Source: Bacillus_CJ salitolerans | Lineage (GTDB): Bacteria > Bacillota > Bacilli > Bacillales > SA4 | Assembly: GCF_042680805.1 (NCBI RefSeq) | Contig: NZ_JBHUEM010000007.1 | Location: 1 to 64,000, forward strand | Length of the DNA stretch: 64,000 nt | Reading direction: 5' to 3' | Shown here: positions 44,235-52,724 of the stretch, piece after piece | Layout: every line of letters starts with the position of its first letter | Position numbering within the stretch: position 1 is the first letter of the stretch | Notes under the pieces: generated by a model | What the model was told of the DNA's origin: nothing | Seen by the model: only the letters and a program-made list of their open reading frames with translations | Databases searched by the model: none | Translations under genes and position numbers: made by a program

Positions 44235-44436
44235 TTAAAATCTTAGCACTTTATTTAAAGGAGCTACACTCTTTTTATAACTGATTTATTGTATAAGGTG
44301 AACGTTTTTGAACTACCAGCTGTATCATGTGTTTCGTGCTTGAGTTAGTAGTGCATTAAACTACAGCCCTTATATGATTACAATTTCATTTGCACGAAAT
44401 ATGACTATTTCAACTACTTACATATGTTAAGTTATT

Positions 44437-45561
44437 CTAGAACCTGTTAATTTTAAAATGAGATATATCTACATCGTTTTTTCCAGAGTCAATTAAACGA
44501 CTTAGTGCCTGACCAACAGCACTACTAAATTTGAATCCATGTCCTGAAAATCCTGATGCAATAGCTACATTCGAATATTTAGGGTGCAAGTCAATAATAA
44601 ATTTATCATCAGGAGTTAGTGTATACATACAGGTTTTACCATATTTCAATTGATTGATTTTAGGCATAAATGTATGTAGAAATTCTTCCAATTCTCTTTT
44701 GTCTTCTACTAATTCACCAAACTCCGCTATTTGTTTATCTGGATGTATATCCTTTCCTCCGTCATGTCGACCTACTTTAATGCCTGCACCATCTATACTT
44801 GGAAAACCATAATAAAGTCCTCTTGAGGTTGCAAATGCAAAGGCTGGGAATCGATGATGATTATAGATTTCTTCATCTGCATTAAACCAAGCAAATGTCT
44901 TTCTAATAGGTTTAAGCGGAAGTTTTAATTCTAACATGGAAAGGATGTCACCTGACCACGCACCCGCTGATACAACTAACGAATCTGAGTAAAATGTTTG
45001 TGTATCTGTTTTGATTGTTATGTTATCACCATTGATTTTTATTTCTCTTACTCTACTGTTTGTCTGAATCGTGGCTCCGTTTGATTCAGCAAGCACTTGG
45101 TAAGCTTTTATGATTTCCTCGCTTTTTAGTACCCCTGAGGTCGGTTCAAAGCAGCCTACATATTCATTTGGTAGTGTAATACCAGGCCACTTCTTACGGA
45201 TATCATTTGCTTCCATTAAAGTAAGGGGTAACGAATAATTCCTTGAGCTATTGATGATATTTTGGATAAAATCAGACTTTTGATTACCACTACTTAAAAC
45301 ACCAGTCTGGATAAACAATTGTTTCCCAATCTCTTGCTCTAATTCAGTCCATAATTCTTTAGCCCTAAGAATAAAGGGAACATATTCCTCTCCTTCAGCA
45401 TAGGCATATCGGATAATCCTCGTATCCCCATGATGACTTCCTTTGTTATGTGGAGGGGTGAATGAATCTAATAGTAAGGTCTTTTTTCCACTTTTAGATA
45501 AAAAATATCCTGCTGCCATTCCCATTGAACCTGCACCGATCACAATTACATCATAGTTCAT
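44437..45561 (-). CDS. sarcosine oxidase / N-methyltryptophan oxidase-like flavoenzyme
   Basis: A 374-residue monomeric sarcosine oxidase family protein. The N-terminus has the FAD fold VIVIGAGSMGMAAGYFLSKS; SHHGDTRIIRYAYAEG is the conserved substrate-side motif; GKTCMYTLTPDDKFIID contains the Cys that attaches FAD covalently; GFSGHGFKFSSAVG closes the domain. It oxidises an N-methyl amino acid, giving formaldehyde and H2O2. ATG 45561 follows GGAGGG. Single gene. Confidence 0.9.
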   Translation of the reverse strand: MNYDVIVIGAGSMGMAAGYFLSKSGKKTLLLDSFTPPHNKGSHHGDTRIIRYAYAEGEEYVPFILRAKELWTELEQEIGKQLFIQTGVLSSGNQKSDFIQNIINSSRNYSLPLTLMEANDIRKKWPGITLPNEYVGCFEPTSGVLKSEEIIKAYQVLAESNGATIQTNSRVREIKINGDNITIKTDTQTFYSDSLVVSAGAWSGDILSMLELKLPLKPIRKTFAWFNADEEIYNHHRFPAFAFATSRGLYYGFPSIDGAGIKVGRHDGGKDIHPDKQIAEFGELVEDKRELEEFLHTFMPKINQLKYGKTCMYTLTPDDKFIIDLHPKYSNVAIASGFSGHGFKFSSAVGQALSRLIDSGKNDVDISHFKINRF

Positions 45562-45629
45562 TTCGCTTCCCTCCATAGGATTTATTTATCTAAATGGAAT
45601 CAAAACTCACATGTTTAATTCAAATCTAG

Positions 45630-46220
45630 CTATCTAAATGGCATAACCACTATATAACCTATAAAGTAGAACAACTCTCGAAAGAAAAAGGGTGCTTTAC
45701 TTTTCCATGATTTATACACAGAACTAGGAGTTGGTGAAGAGTATGCCTCTATTTCTAGATCCTTTGCTATAAGCATAGATCTCTTCATATGTAATGGATC
45801 ACTGATTATAAGTACATTGTTATATTTATTCTCTATTATTATCTGTTTAGCGTATAATAGATTCTCCTCTGTGATTTTAGAGACTGTTTCTATGTGAATA
45901 TCCTCAGGGTTGACTTTATTTTCTATTGCATACTTTAGTGCTATTTCGGATTCTGCATATCTCTCACCTTCACCCTTACCTCCTGTAAAAATCAGTTTTT
46001 CAACAGTTCCATTGTGATAGAGGGATATGGCATGATTTATTCTCTCTCGAAAAACAGGAGAGGGTTTATCCTCCCAAATAGCTGCACCTAATACAATAGC
46101 CGCATCAGTTTTAATTGTTTCGTTGACCTCACTGAATGTGATAATGCTATATCCTGTGTAACAGATGAATGCTACTAACATACTAAAGATCACGATTAAT
46201 AATCTACTTACCATTTTCAT
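45630..46220 (-). CDS. YdcF/SanA-type DUF218 membrane protein
   Basis: About 196 residues with one N-terminal membrane helix (about 5-28) and a DUF218 domain: AAIVLGAAIWEDKPSPVFRE, LIFTGGKGEGERYAESEIA, and SDPLHMKRSMLIAKDL with the conserved His. Family members influence cell-envelope precursors, but the reaction is not defined. ATG 46220 has GGTGG eight bases upstream; a TTG seven codons earlier is the alternative. A broken paralogue is at 53336. Confidence 0.85.
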   Translation of the reverse strand: MKMVSRLLIVIFSMLVAFICYTGYSIITFSEVNETIKTDAAIVLGAAIWEDKPSPVFRERINHAISLYHNGTVEKLIFTGGKGEGERYAESEIALKYAIENKVNPEDIHIETVSKITEENLLYAKQIIIENKYNNVLIISDPLHMKRSMLIAKDLEIEAYSSPTPSSVYKSWKSKAPFFFRELFYFIGYIVVMPFR

Positions 46221-46276
46221 ATAAAATTCCACCGTTTTCAAAATATATTTCCCTATAATGTTTTTTCCTTTATAAA

Positions 46277-46753
46277 TCAGATAATAATATCTCCAACTCT
46301 AGCATCTGTTACAGCTATAAGATCCTCTACCAGTATCTCCATCTGAACACCGATTTTACCACCGCTAACTATTATTAATTCTAAATCAGATGAACTTTGG
46401 TCAATATATGTCGGATAAAGTTTTTTCATCCCTATTGGAGAGCAGCCTCCGCGGATATAACCCGTCCATTTTTGAATATCCTTTACCGGTATCATTTCAA
46501 GCTTTTTTTCACCTGTTAATTGTGCTGCTTTTTTTAGATTCACTTCTTTTTCAACAGATACCATCAATACATATAATTGCCTGCTCGTCCCTTGTGCAAC
46601 GAGTGTTTTATATACCTGTTTTGGGTCTCGTCCAATCTTCTCTGCTACTGAAACCCCATCAATTTTTCCATCATTGGAATCATATAACATTAATCTATAA
46701 GCTATTTTCTTACTGTCCAACAACCTCATTGCATTGGTTTTAGGTTGTTTCAT
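46277..46753 (-). CDS. ybaK: Cys-tRNA(Pro)/Cys-tRNA(Cys) deacylase YbaK
   Basis: A 158-residue trans-editing factor that hydrolyses mischarged aminoacyl-tRNA. The family features are KTNAMRLLDSKKIAY, VYKTLVAQG with the catalytic Lys, and TGYIRGGCSPIGMKKLYPTY (the GGxSPxG loop, Cys-Ser here). ATG 46753 is nine bases after GAGGTG. Single gene in this accessory block, although ybaK is usually a core gene. Confidence 0.9.
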   Translation of the reverse strand: MKQPKTNAMRLLDSKKIAYRLMLYDSNDGKIDGVSVAEKIGRDPKQVYKTLVAQGTSRQLYVLMVSVEKEVNLKKAAQLTGEKKLEMIPVKDIQKWTGYIRGGCSPIGMKKLYPTYIDQSSSDLELIIVSGGKIGVQMEILVEDLIAVTDARVGDIII

Positions 46754-46897
46754 GGTATTATTCACCTCATAGTTCTAAATTGCCTGATTTGTTATACGTA
46801 AGTAACCCCTACTTATTACTTTTCGATTAGACATTTCACACAAACACTTATACATTCCTATTCGATAAAACTTATCTAAACCCTACAAAATAATAAA

Positions 46898-46922
46898 TGA
46901 TCTCTGCTTTTTACAGAGATCA
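46898..46922 (-). terminator. terminator of the lipoprotein gene
   Basis: TGATCTCTG (46898-46906) pairs perfectly with CAGAGATCA (46914-46922); the minus strand continues TTTATTATTTTG. Confidence 0.85.
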
Positions 46923-46943
46923 CGCCTACATTCAAATAAAAGA

Positions 46944-47441
46944 TTACTTGACCTCAATAACAAAAGCATAAAAAGCATCGCCTTTCGAAACGTTAGCATT
47001 GTTTTGATTTAACCACCAAACACCATAAGAATAATAATAAATTCCCTTCTCAGTAGGTGCCAAAAATTGCTCATTTTTCACTTCAACCTCTTCTTCACTA
47101 TTATTATGAATTTGTAAAAGGTGAAATTTGTTTGGCTTAGGTTCATAATCCATAACGAAATGTATCTTTTCACCAGCTTTGACTACTAATGGTTTTTTAC
47201 CTTTTAGAAGGTCAATAGGTCCTACTGTATCAACACATGTTCCCTTTCCTTCTACATGCCAACAATAGGTTCCAAGTGTAGTTTCCAGCCTTGAGTTCCC
47301 TGTCTCTATATATACATTAGGAGGCTTTGCTTTATGAACAATCTTATTTTCAGTAATCGGAAGATTTCCCTCTGATAAAACCTCATTTGAACAGCCGATA
47401 AGTGCTAAAAGAACAATAACATATAAAAGATATTTGCTCAT
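46944..47441 (-). CDS. lipoprotein, unknown function
   Basis: A 165-residue lipoprotein with lipobox LALIGC (Cys17). The mature part is beta-rich, with a Cys pair in GTYCWHVEGKGTCVD and a Tyr/Trp-rich end (GIYYYSYGVWWLN). It resembles small secreted Bacillus proteins of unknown role. ATG follows GGAGGG; terminator follows. Single gene. Confidence 0.72.
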   Translation of the reverse strand: MSKYLLYVIVLLALIGCSNEVLSEGNLPITENKIVHKAKPPNVYIETGNSRLETTLGTYCWHVEGKGTCVDTVGPIDLLKGKKPLVVKAGEKIHFVMDYEPKPNKFHLLQIHNNSEEEVEVKNEQFLAPTEKGIYYYSYGVWWLNQNNANVSKGDAFYAFVIEVK

Positions 47442-47511
47442 ATACTTCCCTCCATTTATACAATAGACGGACTATATTACATAAAGTTACAAATCCCTTT
47501 CCAGTAGGCAT

Positions 47512-47704
47512 AGAACAAAAGGAGCAAGCGCCCCGTTTAGTCTCAGGCAGAGCAATGTTCTGTCATGAAAAAAAGGGTGGTTTTCCCTTATATTCATGAC
47601 AGGTTATTTGACCAAGGGTAAAGTGATTTTTCGTTTTCCCTCAAGTACGATGAAATGGCTTAGATCGTCGCCAATTCATCTTGGCTGGGAACTGGAGTTG
47701 GATT
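47512..47704. repeat. structured intergenic repeat, copy B
   Basis: Second copy of the element at 16997-17156, in the same orientation. Shared blocks: AGAACAAAAGG, CCGTTTAG, GGCAGAGC, AATGTTC, GTTATTTGAC, AAGTGATTTTTC, TTTTCCCTC, GGCTGGG and GGATT. The hairpin arms here are CTGTCATGAA (47560-47569) and TTCATGACAG (47593-47602), perfectly paired but different from copy A. It carries about 35 extra bases before the GGCTGG block. Confidence 0.8.
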
Positions 47705-47766
47705 TAGCCGTAACATTGTATAAACTAAACACCAGAAGCTTCCTTACTTACAAAAAAAACAATCAA

Positions 47767-47817
47767 ATTAGGCGATTGCTCGTCGACTCTGTGATTAATA
47801 CTGCCTGATCACCTAAT
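47767..47817 (-). terminator. long-loop hairpin, probable terminator
   Basis: ATTAGGCGAT (47767-47776) pairs with ATCACCTAAT (47808-47817) with one mismatch; the minus strand continues TTGATTGTTTTTTTT. It adjoins the stop of the methyltransferase gene. Confidence 0.6.
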
Positions 47818-47818
47818 C

Positions 47819-48457
47819 CTATTTACTGACTTTTGAAACAGTTAGCCCGTCTCCGATTGGGATAAGAATAGATTCTAGTTGGGGGTGATTCGCAACCGTT
47901 TCATTAAATTTCTTCATGACTTCAGTAGAATGTCTTGGTTCAATCGATGGATCTGCTACACTTCCTCTTTGAAGAACATTATCAGCAAGTATAATTGCCC
48001 CAGGTTCTGCTAACTTTAGGCAATAATTGAGATAATTTTCATAATTTCCTTTATCAGCATCAATAAAGAAAAAGTCAAAACGCTTATTTTCGTTAACTAG
48101 TTTCTCAAGGCTCTCAATGGCTGCACCTGTCATGTATGATACTTGGTCGCCAAAACCCGCTTTAGTAAGATTGTTATAAGCAAGTTGAGCATATTTATCC
48201 TCTAGTTCAAGTGAGGTTAATTGACCATTTCTACCAAATCCCCTAGATAGGCAAATCCCACTATATCCTCCTAGTGCCCCAATTTCCAGAACATTCTTAG
48301 CCCCTGAAATGGCTACAAGCATAGTAAGAAGTTTCCCAGAAGAGGGCGAAACCGATATAGATGGCATACCGTTTTCTTTTATGGACGAAAGTACTTCTTC
48401 CAAAAGGGAATCTTGCTTATAAAATACTGAATCAATATAACTATTAATTTGTTTCAT
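47819..48457 (-). CDS. class I SAM-dependent O-methyltransferase
   Basis: A 212-residue catechol-O-methyltransferase-like enzyme. The SAM-binding motif is VLEIGALGGYSGICLSRG, followed by LTSLELEDKYAQLA, the metal-site FDFFFIDADKGNYENYL, and GAIILADNVLQRGSV, all typical of the cation-dependent CCoAOMT/YrrM group. ATG 48457 follows AAGGAG. It is 47 bases downstream of the glycine/histidine-rich gene and probably shares its GTATAC-controlled promoter. Confidence 0.9.
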   Translation of the reverse strand: MKQINSYIDSVFYKQDSLLEEVLSSIKENGMPSISVSPSSGKLLTMLVAISGAKNVLEIGALGGYSGICLSRGFGRNGQLTSLELEDKYAQLAYNNLTKAGFGDQVSYMTGAAIESLEKLVNENKRFDFFFIDADKGNYENYLNYCLKLAEPGAIILADNVLQRGSVADPSIEPRHSTEVMKKFNETVANHPQLESILIPIGDGLTVSKVSK

Positions 48458-48503
48458 TATCAAAGTCTCCTTTTTTATCATGTACTAATGACTCTTTATT
48501 TTT

Positions 48504-48821
48504 TCATATAGAGGTTTCTTTTTCATTCGAATTTCCTTTATGTAATTCCATTGCTTCACTCTCGTGTATGTCAAATAGTTGAGTAAATTCATTGATTACC
48601 AGATCAATGGCCTTCAATTCACCAACTAAAATTTGATGAATTGATTGAAATTCTGGTTCATCTAACTGCTTCTTGATTGTTGCACGCCTAAGATTCATCC
48701 TCTCTAAAAATGCTACAGCTCTTCCTCTTCGGAATGTTTTTGGCCCAGGAGGACGTGATCCATCATTATTACCACCTCTATGATGATCTCCACGATGATA
48801 TCCCTCTTTCTTATCTCTCAA
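48504..48821 (-). CDS. hypothetical protein with His/Gly-rich N-terminus
   Basis: A 105-residue protein. The first 30 residues are rich in His, Gly and Arg (GYHRGDHHRGGNNDGSRPPG); then a helical domain (FRRGRAVAFLERMNLRRATI, VGELKAIDLVINEFTQL). TTG 48821 has AGGGGG seven bases upstream, within the leader that carries two operator dyads. It may be metal-responsive given its histidines, but this is a guess. Precedes the methyltransferase gene. Confidence 0.6.
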   Translation of the reverse strand: MRDKKEGYHRGDHHRGGNNDGSRPPGPKTFRRGRAVAFLERMNLRRATIKKQLDEPEFQSIHQILVGELKAIDLVINEFTQLFDIHESEAMELHKGNSNEKETSI

Positions 48822-48837
48822 TACAAAACCCCCTTTC

Positions 48838-48883
48838 GTATACAATTGTATACATTTCATTATCATTGTATACATTTGTATAC
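48838..48883 (-). promoter_or_regulatory. twin GTATAC operators
   Basis: GTATACAATTGTATAC (48838-48853) is a perfect 16-bp palindrome; GTATACATTTGTATAC (48868-48883) is the same with a changed centre. They are 30 bp apart, about three helical turns, and lie 17 bases upstream of the TTG start. On the minus strand a -10-like TATACA overlaps the second site, with TTGAAC 18 bases upstream of it. Confidence 0.75.
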
Positions 48884-49037
48884 TTTTCATCAAGAGATAT
48901 GTTCAATGTCAATGTACCCGTTTTGGTTTTCAGCTTATTTTTATCTATCACTGTAGTAAAAAATTGTACAAGAAACATCGAATACGTAAAGCATCGATTA
49001 CCCAAATAAAAGATTTACATACAAAAAAAAACGAAAA

Positions 49038-49061
49038 CGATTCTTCTATCTCGAAGAATCG
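49038..49061 (-). terminator. terminator
   Basis: CGATTCTTC (49038-49046) pairs perfectly with GAAGAATCG (49053-49061); minus strand continues TTTTCGTTTTTTTTT. Ends the transcript of the membrane gene at 49077. Confidence 0.88.
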
Positions 49062-49076
49062 CCTTTATTTACATCA

Positions 49077-49340
49077 TCAACATTCCTTCTTATTTTGTTT
49101 TCTTGTCTTCATAAAAAAAATAATAGCGATAATTACTTGAATGACTGGAATGAAGTTTACCCAAAAAAATGTCGGATAACCACTAAAATACCATGCATCT
49201 GGATAAAGTAAAATTGCACTTAACAACATCCAAAACCAAGAACGACTGATTAGTGCATATACAAAAGTTAAGATTGATGCAATGAGCAAAGGATAAAATA
49301 AATCTAATGATCCCAACAAGAGGCCCATCATTTCTTCCAA
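49077..49340 (-). CDS. three-helix membrane protein, unknown
   Basis: An 87-residue protein with hydrophobic segments about 5-30, 33-45 and 55-78 and a basic C-terminus (KTRKQNKKEC). TTG 49340 follows AGGAGGT with good spacing; a longer frame would overlap the NUDIX gene. It probably is the second gene of that unit. No family recognised. Confidence 0.6.
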   Translation of the reverse strand: MEEMMGLLLGSLDLFYPLLIASILTFVYALISRSWFWMLLSAILLYPDAWYFSGYPTFFWVNFIPVIQVIIAIIFFMKTRKQNKKEC

Positions 49341-49419
49341 AGTAATACCTCCTCCGATTTTTAGAACACCTAAATGTGAATATGTCTCACTCTTGCTGTA
49401 AGTTACATACCATAAACAG

Positions 49420-49890
49420 TTAGCTTTTTGTTGAATCATTACTGTCAATGTTTAATGTAGTATCCCACCAAACATCTTCTTTCCCAAGTAAAAACTGTTG
49501 AATGAGATTTCTGAATGGGAACGGTTGTAAATTCTTTTCGTCCAATTCTTTTCCACTACACCAGAGGAACTCAAGGTGAGATTCATAGGACATTGGGTTA
49601 TGAGAAGTAAGCAACTCTTTGCTCTGCACCTCAAAAACTTGGTTAATCTCACAATGTAACATTCCATCTTTCTCCCACTTATGTTCTACTATGCCAAGAA
49701 AACGGCCTACATTACAATTAGCACCTAATTCTTCATTTAATTCTCTTTTTAAAGCGACTTTTGCACTTTCACCAAACTCAATATGACCACCTGGCAAAAA
49801 CGTGTTTATATGACCTTTTGCTTGTGCTATTAATATTTTATCATCTCGAATAATAATTCCTCGTACTAAATGATGAAATAGCTTTTCCAA
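49420..49890 (-). CDS. NUDIX hydrolase
   Basis: A 156-residue NUDIX protein with the box GGHIEFGESAKVALKREL followed by NEELGA, and a C-terminal extension of about 40 residues. TTG start with GGGGAG five bases upstream. It follows the broken kinase and precedes a small membrane gene. Substrate unknown. Confidence 0.9.
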   Translation of the reverse strand: MEKLFHHLVRGIIIRDDKILIAQAKGHINTFLPGGHIEFGESAKVALKRELNEELGANCNVGRFLGIVEHKWEKDGMLHCEINQVFEVQSKELLTSHNPMSYESHLEFLWCSGKELDEKNLQPFPFRNLIQQFLLGKEDVWWDTTLNIDSNDSTKS

Positions 49891-49909
49891 CGTATCTCCC
49901 CAATTCTAA

Positions 49910-50088
49910 AATTATATTACACTTTATACCAATCAACTGTATCTGTCTGTGACAATACATTAATAGATGATGGACAAACGTCGTCATTCCGGATGCACCA
50001 TGTCCAGATATCCCAATGATCATCCTTTTTTCGCTACTGTAATCCAATTGGCAATCTCTTGTAATACCTTGTCTATATTTTCTTCCAT
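49910..50088 (-). pseudogene. uridine-kinase-like P-loop gene, remnant
   Basis: ATG 50088 starts ENIDKVLQEIANWITVAKK, the usual N-terminus of Bacillus uridine kinase-like proteins; after a frameshift comes IIGISGHGASGMTTFVHHLL, the Walker A region, but with Met in place of the essential Lys. Homology then ends. About 140 residues are missing, so the gene is dead in three ways: frameshift, lost catalytic Lys, truncation. Confidence 0.75.
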
Positions 50089-50276
50089 TTACTTTATGAA
50101 TGAATGCTCCTTTTGCCAAACATGGTACTTTCATTTACATCATCATTTCATAAGTATAGGCACTAATCTATAAGATTAGCACCTGTTTAAATTAGGTATT
50201 GTTTCGTTAGCTTAGTATGTATCCGGAACAATTGAGCTTATATGTTTCTTCAACTTATCCAATAAAAATAACCACA

Positions 50277-50945
50277 TTATTGATTGGTGTCAGCTATCTT
50301 CTTTATTTGTTCTGCTTCATAGATATAAATCCCGGGCTGGTCACGCTTTGCGGAAAGAACCATCGCTTTTGCAACTGCTAAACTCATAATGGGACTGTAT
50401 TTTCGAAGCGGTCCTATGAATAGAGGGGAAAGCACATTAAATAGAAGGGATGTAATTCTTTCACCTAACCGAAATTCCTCACGTTCCCCAAGCAATAAAG
50501 ATGGACGGAAGATGTATAGTGCTGGTAGATCAAGTCCCCGTAACGCCTGCTCAGTCTCTCCTTTAACACGAATATAAAACATTCGCGATAAAGGATTTGC
50601 TCCCATCGATGTTACAACCAAGAAACTCCTAGCACCAAATTTTTTTGCCATTCGTCCTAATGATAAGGGATACATGTTGTCTACTAGACGGAAAGCCTCT
50701 TGGCTTCCAGCCTTTTTAATCGTTGTTCCAAGGGTGCAAAACACATCTGCCCCACTGAGATTTATGTCGACTTTTTCTAACTGGTCAAAATTGATAATCT
50801 TTTCAGAGAGTTTTGGATGTTTTATTCCCGTTGACCTCCGTACGATGAGTGTGATTTCGGAATATGCAGTTTCATTCAACAGCATATTGACCAGTTCTTT
50901 TCCTATTAAGCCTGTCGCACCGGCAACAACAGCTGTTCGATTCAT
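50277..50945 (-). CDS. NAD(P)H-binding SDR-like protein (HTATIP2/YbjT group)
   Basis: A 222-residue atypical short-chain dehydrogenase. The nucleotide-binding start is TAVVAGATGLIGKELVNMLL; GADVFCTLGTTIKKAGSQEA and LVVTSMGANPLSR (with SxG-x-N in place of the usual active site) and FRPSLLLGEREEFR mark the group related to human HTATIP2. ATG 50945 follows GAGGGGG; the frame runs 70 codons upstream without support. Single gene. Confidence 0.87.
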   Translation of the reverse strand: MNRTAVVAGATGLIGKELVNMLLNETAYSEITLIVRRSTGIKHPKLSEKIINFDQLEKVDINLSGADVFCTLGTTIKKAGSQEAFRLVDNMYPLSLGRMAKKFGARSFLVVTSMGANPLSRMFYIRVKGETEQALRGLDLPALYIFRPSLLLGEREEFRLGERITSLLFNVLSPLFIGPLRKYSPIMSLAVAKAMVLSAKRDQPGIYIYEAEQIKKIADTNQ

Positions 50946-51135
50946 GTTCAATCCCCCTCTATTCAATATATTAATACGGTTCGTGTTTTCAGTTTGGATT
51001 GCCCTTTGAGGAGAACTTCCTTCACCGCAAAAAATTACTATATATAGTATGATTAAGCCAATATTGGATTTGAATATAAAGGACATGTTCCAGTATAATT
51101 TCCAACCTAGATGATAAATGGTATGATTTCCTGAC

Positions 51136-51396
51136 TTATGCCTCTCCCATACCAAAACCTAGCACAAGAAGATAGATAATGGTGAAAAGTGCTAGAGAAT
51201 TAAGGATTATAACTAACCATTTACTAGGACGATTTCTACTTTTTAATCCAAAAAGAATACCGATTAAAGGTGATATACACATTGAAATAATTACCAATTT
51301 TCCATATGAACCGAAGGTTACATGATTAACTATTAACAAAAACAATAATGTGTATATCCCTAAACAAATAAATGAAACCACCATGTTCTTTTCCAT
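51136..51396 (-). CDS. three-helix membrane protein, unknown
   Basis: An 86-residue hydrophobic protein with segments about 5-24, 31-50 and 60-81 and a basic loop (KSRNRPSK). GGGGGG precedes ATG. Not recognised. Confidence 0.55.
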   Translation of the reverse strand: MEKNMVVSFICLGIYTLLFLLIVNHVTFGSYGKLVIISMCISPLIGILFGLKSRNRPSKWLVIILNSLALFTIIYLLVLGFGMGEA

Positions 51397-51486
51397 CTAT
51401 TTCCCCCCAATGAATTTGCTTAGCCATCAATTCTGAATGATCTTAAAGAGGATTTTTAAGATTCTTTCTATTTTCATATTCATTTA

Positions 51487-51669
51487 TTAATTTGAACATG
51501 CTCTTACTACCAGAACAATTCCAACTATGAGAACGATAGATATTATATTCACTACACAGCCACCACTTGGAGCTCCCGTTATAGCTTGAGCCCAAGCATT
51601 ATTCAAAGCACCTCCAGGATTTTTCTGTTGTTCCTTAGCTTTTAATCTTTCTCTTTCTTCCTTAGACAT
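51487..51669 (-). CDS. small membrane protein, DUF6366-like
   Basis: A 60-residue protein with a charged N-terminus (SKEERERLKAKEQQKNPGGA), the phrase LNNAWAQAITGAPSGG, and one C-terminal membrane helix. The layout matches small Bacillus proteins I know as DUF6366, but this is from memory. GGAGGT before ATG. Confidence 0.55.
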   Translation of the reverse strand: MSKEERERLKAKEQQKNPGGALNNAWAQAITGAPSGGCVVNIISIVLIVGIVLVVRACSN

Positions 51670-51700
51670 AGTACCTCCATTCCCTATTTCACTATCTTTG

Positions 51701-52123
51701 CTACAATAAAGTAATGATATTTGTATTTCTATTTATTTCTGGAGTTTCTTCCATTACAGAACTCATACTATTTAAAAGCTCCGGGTATGATTTTTTTATT
51801 GTGTTATTAAGAAGAATCACATCTTCATCTTTTAGATGCCCTCCCCAATTTACTGCATAAATCTTTCCATGATTTAATTTCTTAGCTAACCGAAAACCAA
51901 TCTGTTCGATTTCATCAATCCGAAGGTCACGATCTGTATTCTTGTATGCTTCATTAAGTTGCTTATTCTTTGATTTTTCCCATTCAAGTGCAATCTTTGT
52001 AGGTTTTAAGCTGGATAAATGTTCTACAAGCTCGATAATCTCAGATTCTTTTTCTATTATCATTTCTTCATCTTGTTGAAAATGAAACGTCCCAAGAAGT
52101 ATGATTTCTGTTTGATTTGACAC
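51701..52123 (-). CDS. DUF5694-like protein, probably truncated
   Basis: A 140-residue product starting EIILLGTFHFQQDEEMIIEK and continuing LKPTKIALEWEKSKN, the N-terminal half of a TraB/DUF5694-type protein that is usually about 250 residues. It ends abruptly after EINRNTNIITLL, so a 3' deletion is likely. GTG start with GGGGGG upstream. Confidence 0.6.
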   Translation of the reverse strand: MSNQTEIILLGTFHFQQDEEMIIEKESEIIELVEHLSSLKPTKIALEWEKSKNKQLNEAYKNTDRDLRIDEIEQIGFRLAKKLNHGKIYAVNWGGHLKDEDVILLNNTIKKSYPELLNSMSSVMEETPEINRNTNIITLL

Positions 52124-52188
52124 ATTCTTCCCCCCTTATCTCTCTATTTTACTGATCTTATTCATTTCGGGATTTTTTTAGCTCTCTT

Positions 52189-52569
52189 TTATGCTGTAGT
52201 GATCCCTAATAAATGGTCTGAAAACAGGACAAATTCCTCTAAATGAACAGGGGAATTTAAGGATGAAAAAGGAGTTAATTTAACATTTTTCAAGTAAATA
52301 CAAGCAGTGGTATTTACTATTTCTTTATCATTTATATCAATCGCTGGATTAAGCTCATATTGCGATAAGGCAGTTCCTAAAATAGGCTCTTGATTTAATG
52401 TTTCAGCCATTTGCATCTGTAGATCGGCTTCAATTGTGCCTATTTGTGTAACATAGATTATTTTATTCCTTTCTGGATATCGCTCCTGAAGTTGTTCAAT
52501 TTTAATTTGTAGCTCAACGATTGTGAGTTTTTTAAAATCAATGGCATCTACTAACTCTTTTCCTTTCAT
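52189..52569 (-). CDS. hypothetical protein, 126 aa
   Basis: A soluble alpha/beta protein (LTIVELQIKIEQLQERYPER, KIIYVTQIGTIEADLQMQM, later ACIYLKNVKLTPF). No motif recognised. ATG 52569 is five bases after GGGGG. Single gene on the minus strand. Confidence 0.55.
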   Translation of the reverse strand: MKGKELVDAIDFKKLTIVELQIKIEQLQERYPERNKIIYVTQIGTIEADLQMQMAETLNQEPILGTALSQYELNPAIDINDKEIVNTTACIYLKNVKLTPFSSLNSPVHLEEFVLFSDHLLGITTA

Positions 52570-52676
52570 CATAACCCCCATTACATACTTTTTTTACCAT
52601 TACTTTTATTTCTCCATAGTAACTAATAAAACCTTTTATAAACACATTCCTTTTTTCTAGACTATAAGTACTCATA

Positions 52677-52703
52677 AAAAAAGAAACTCTAGAGTAGAGT
52701 TTC
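52677..52703 (-). terminator. terminator of the NUDIX gene
   Basis: GAAACTCT (52683-52690) pairs perfectly with AGAGTTTC (52696-52703); T7 follows on the minus strand. Confidence 0.88.
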
Positions 52704-52724
52704 CGGGTCATAATTTAGAATGAA

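Noticed and set aside
47596..47808. Plus-strand 70-codon frame over repeat copy B
   Set aside because: It lies inside the structured repeat and has no ribosome site; the equivalent frame is not kept in copy A.
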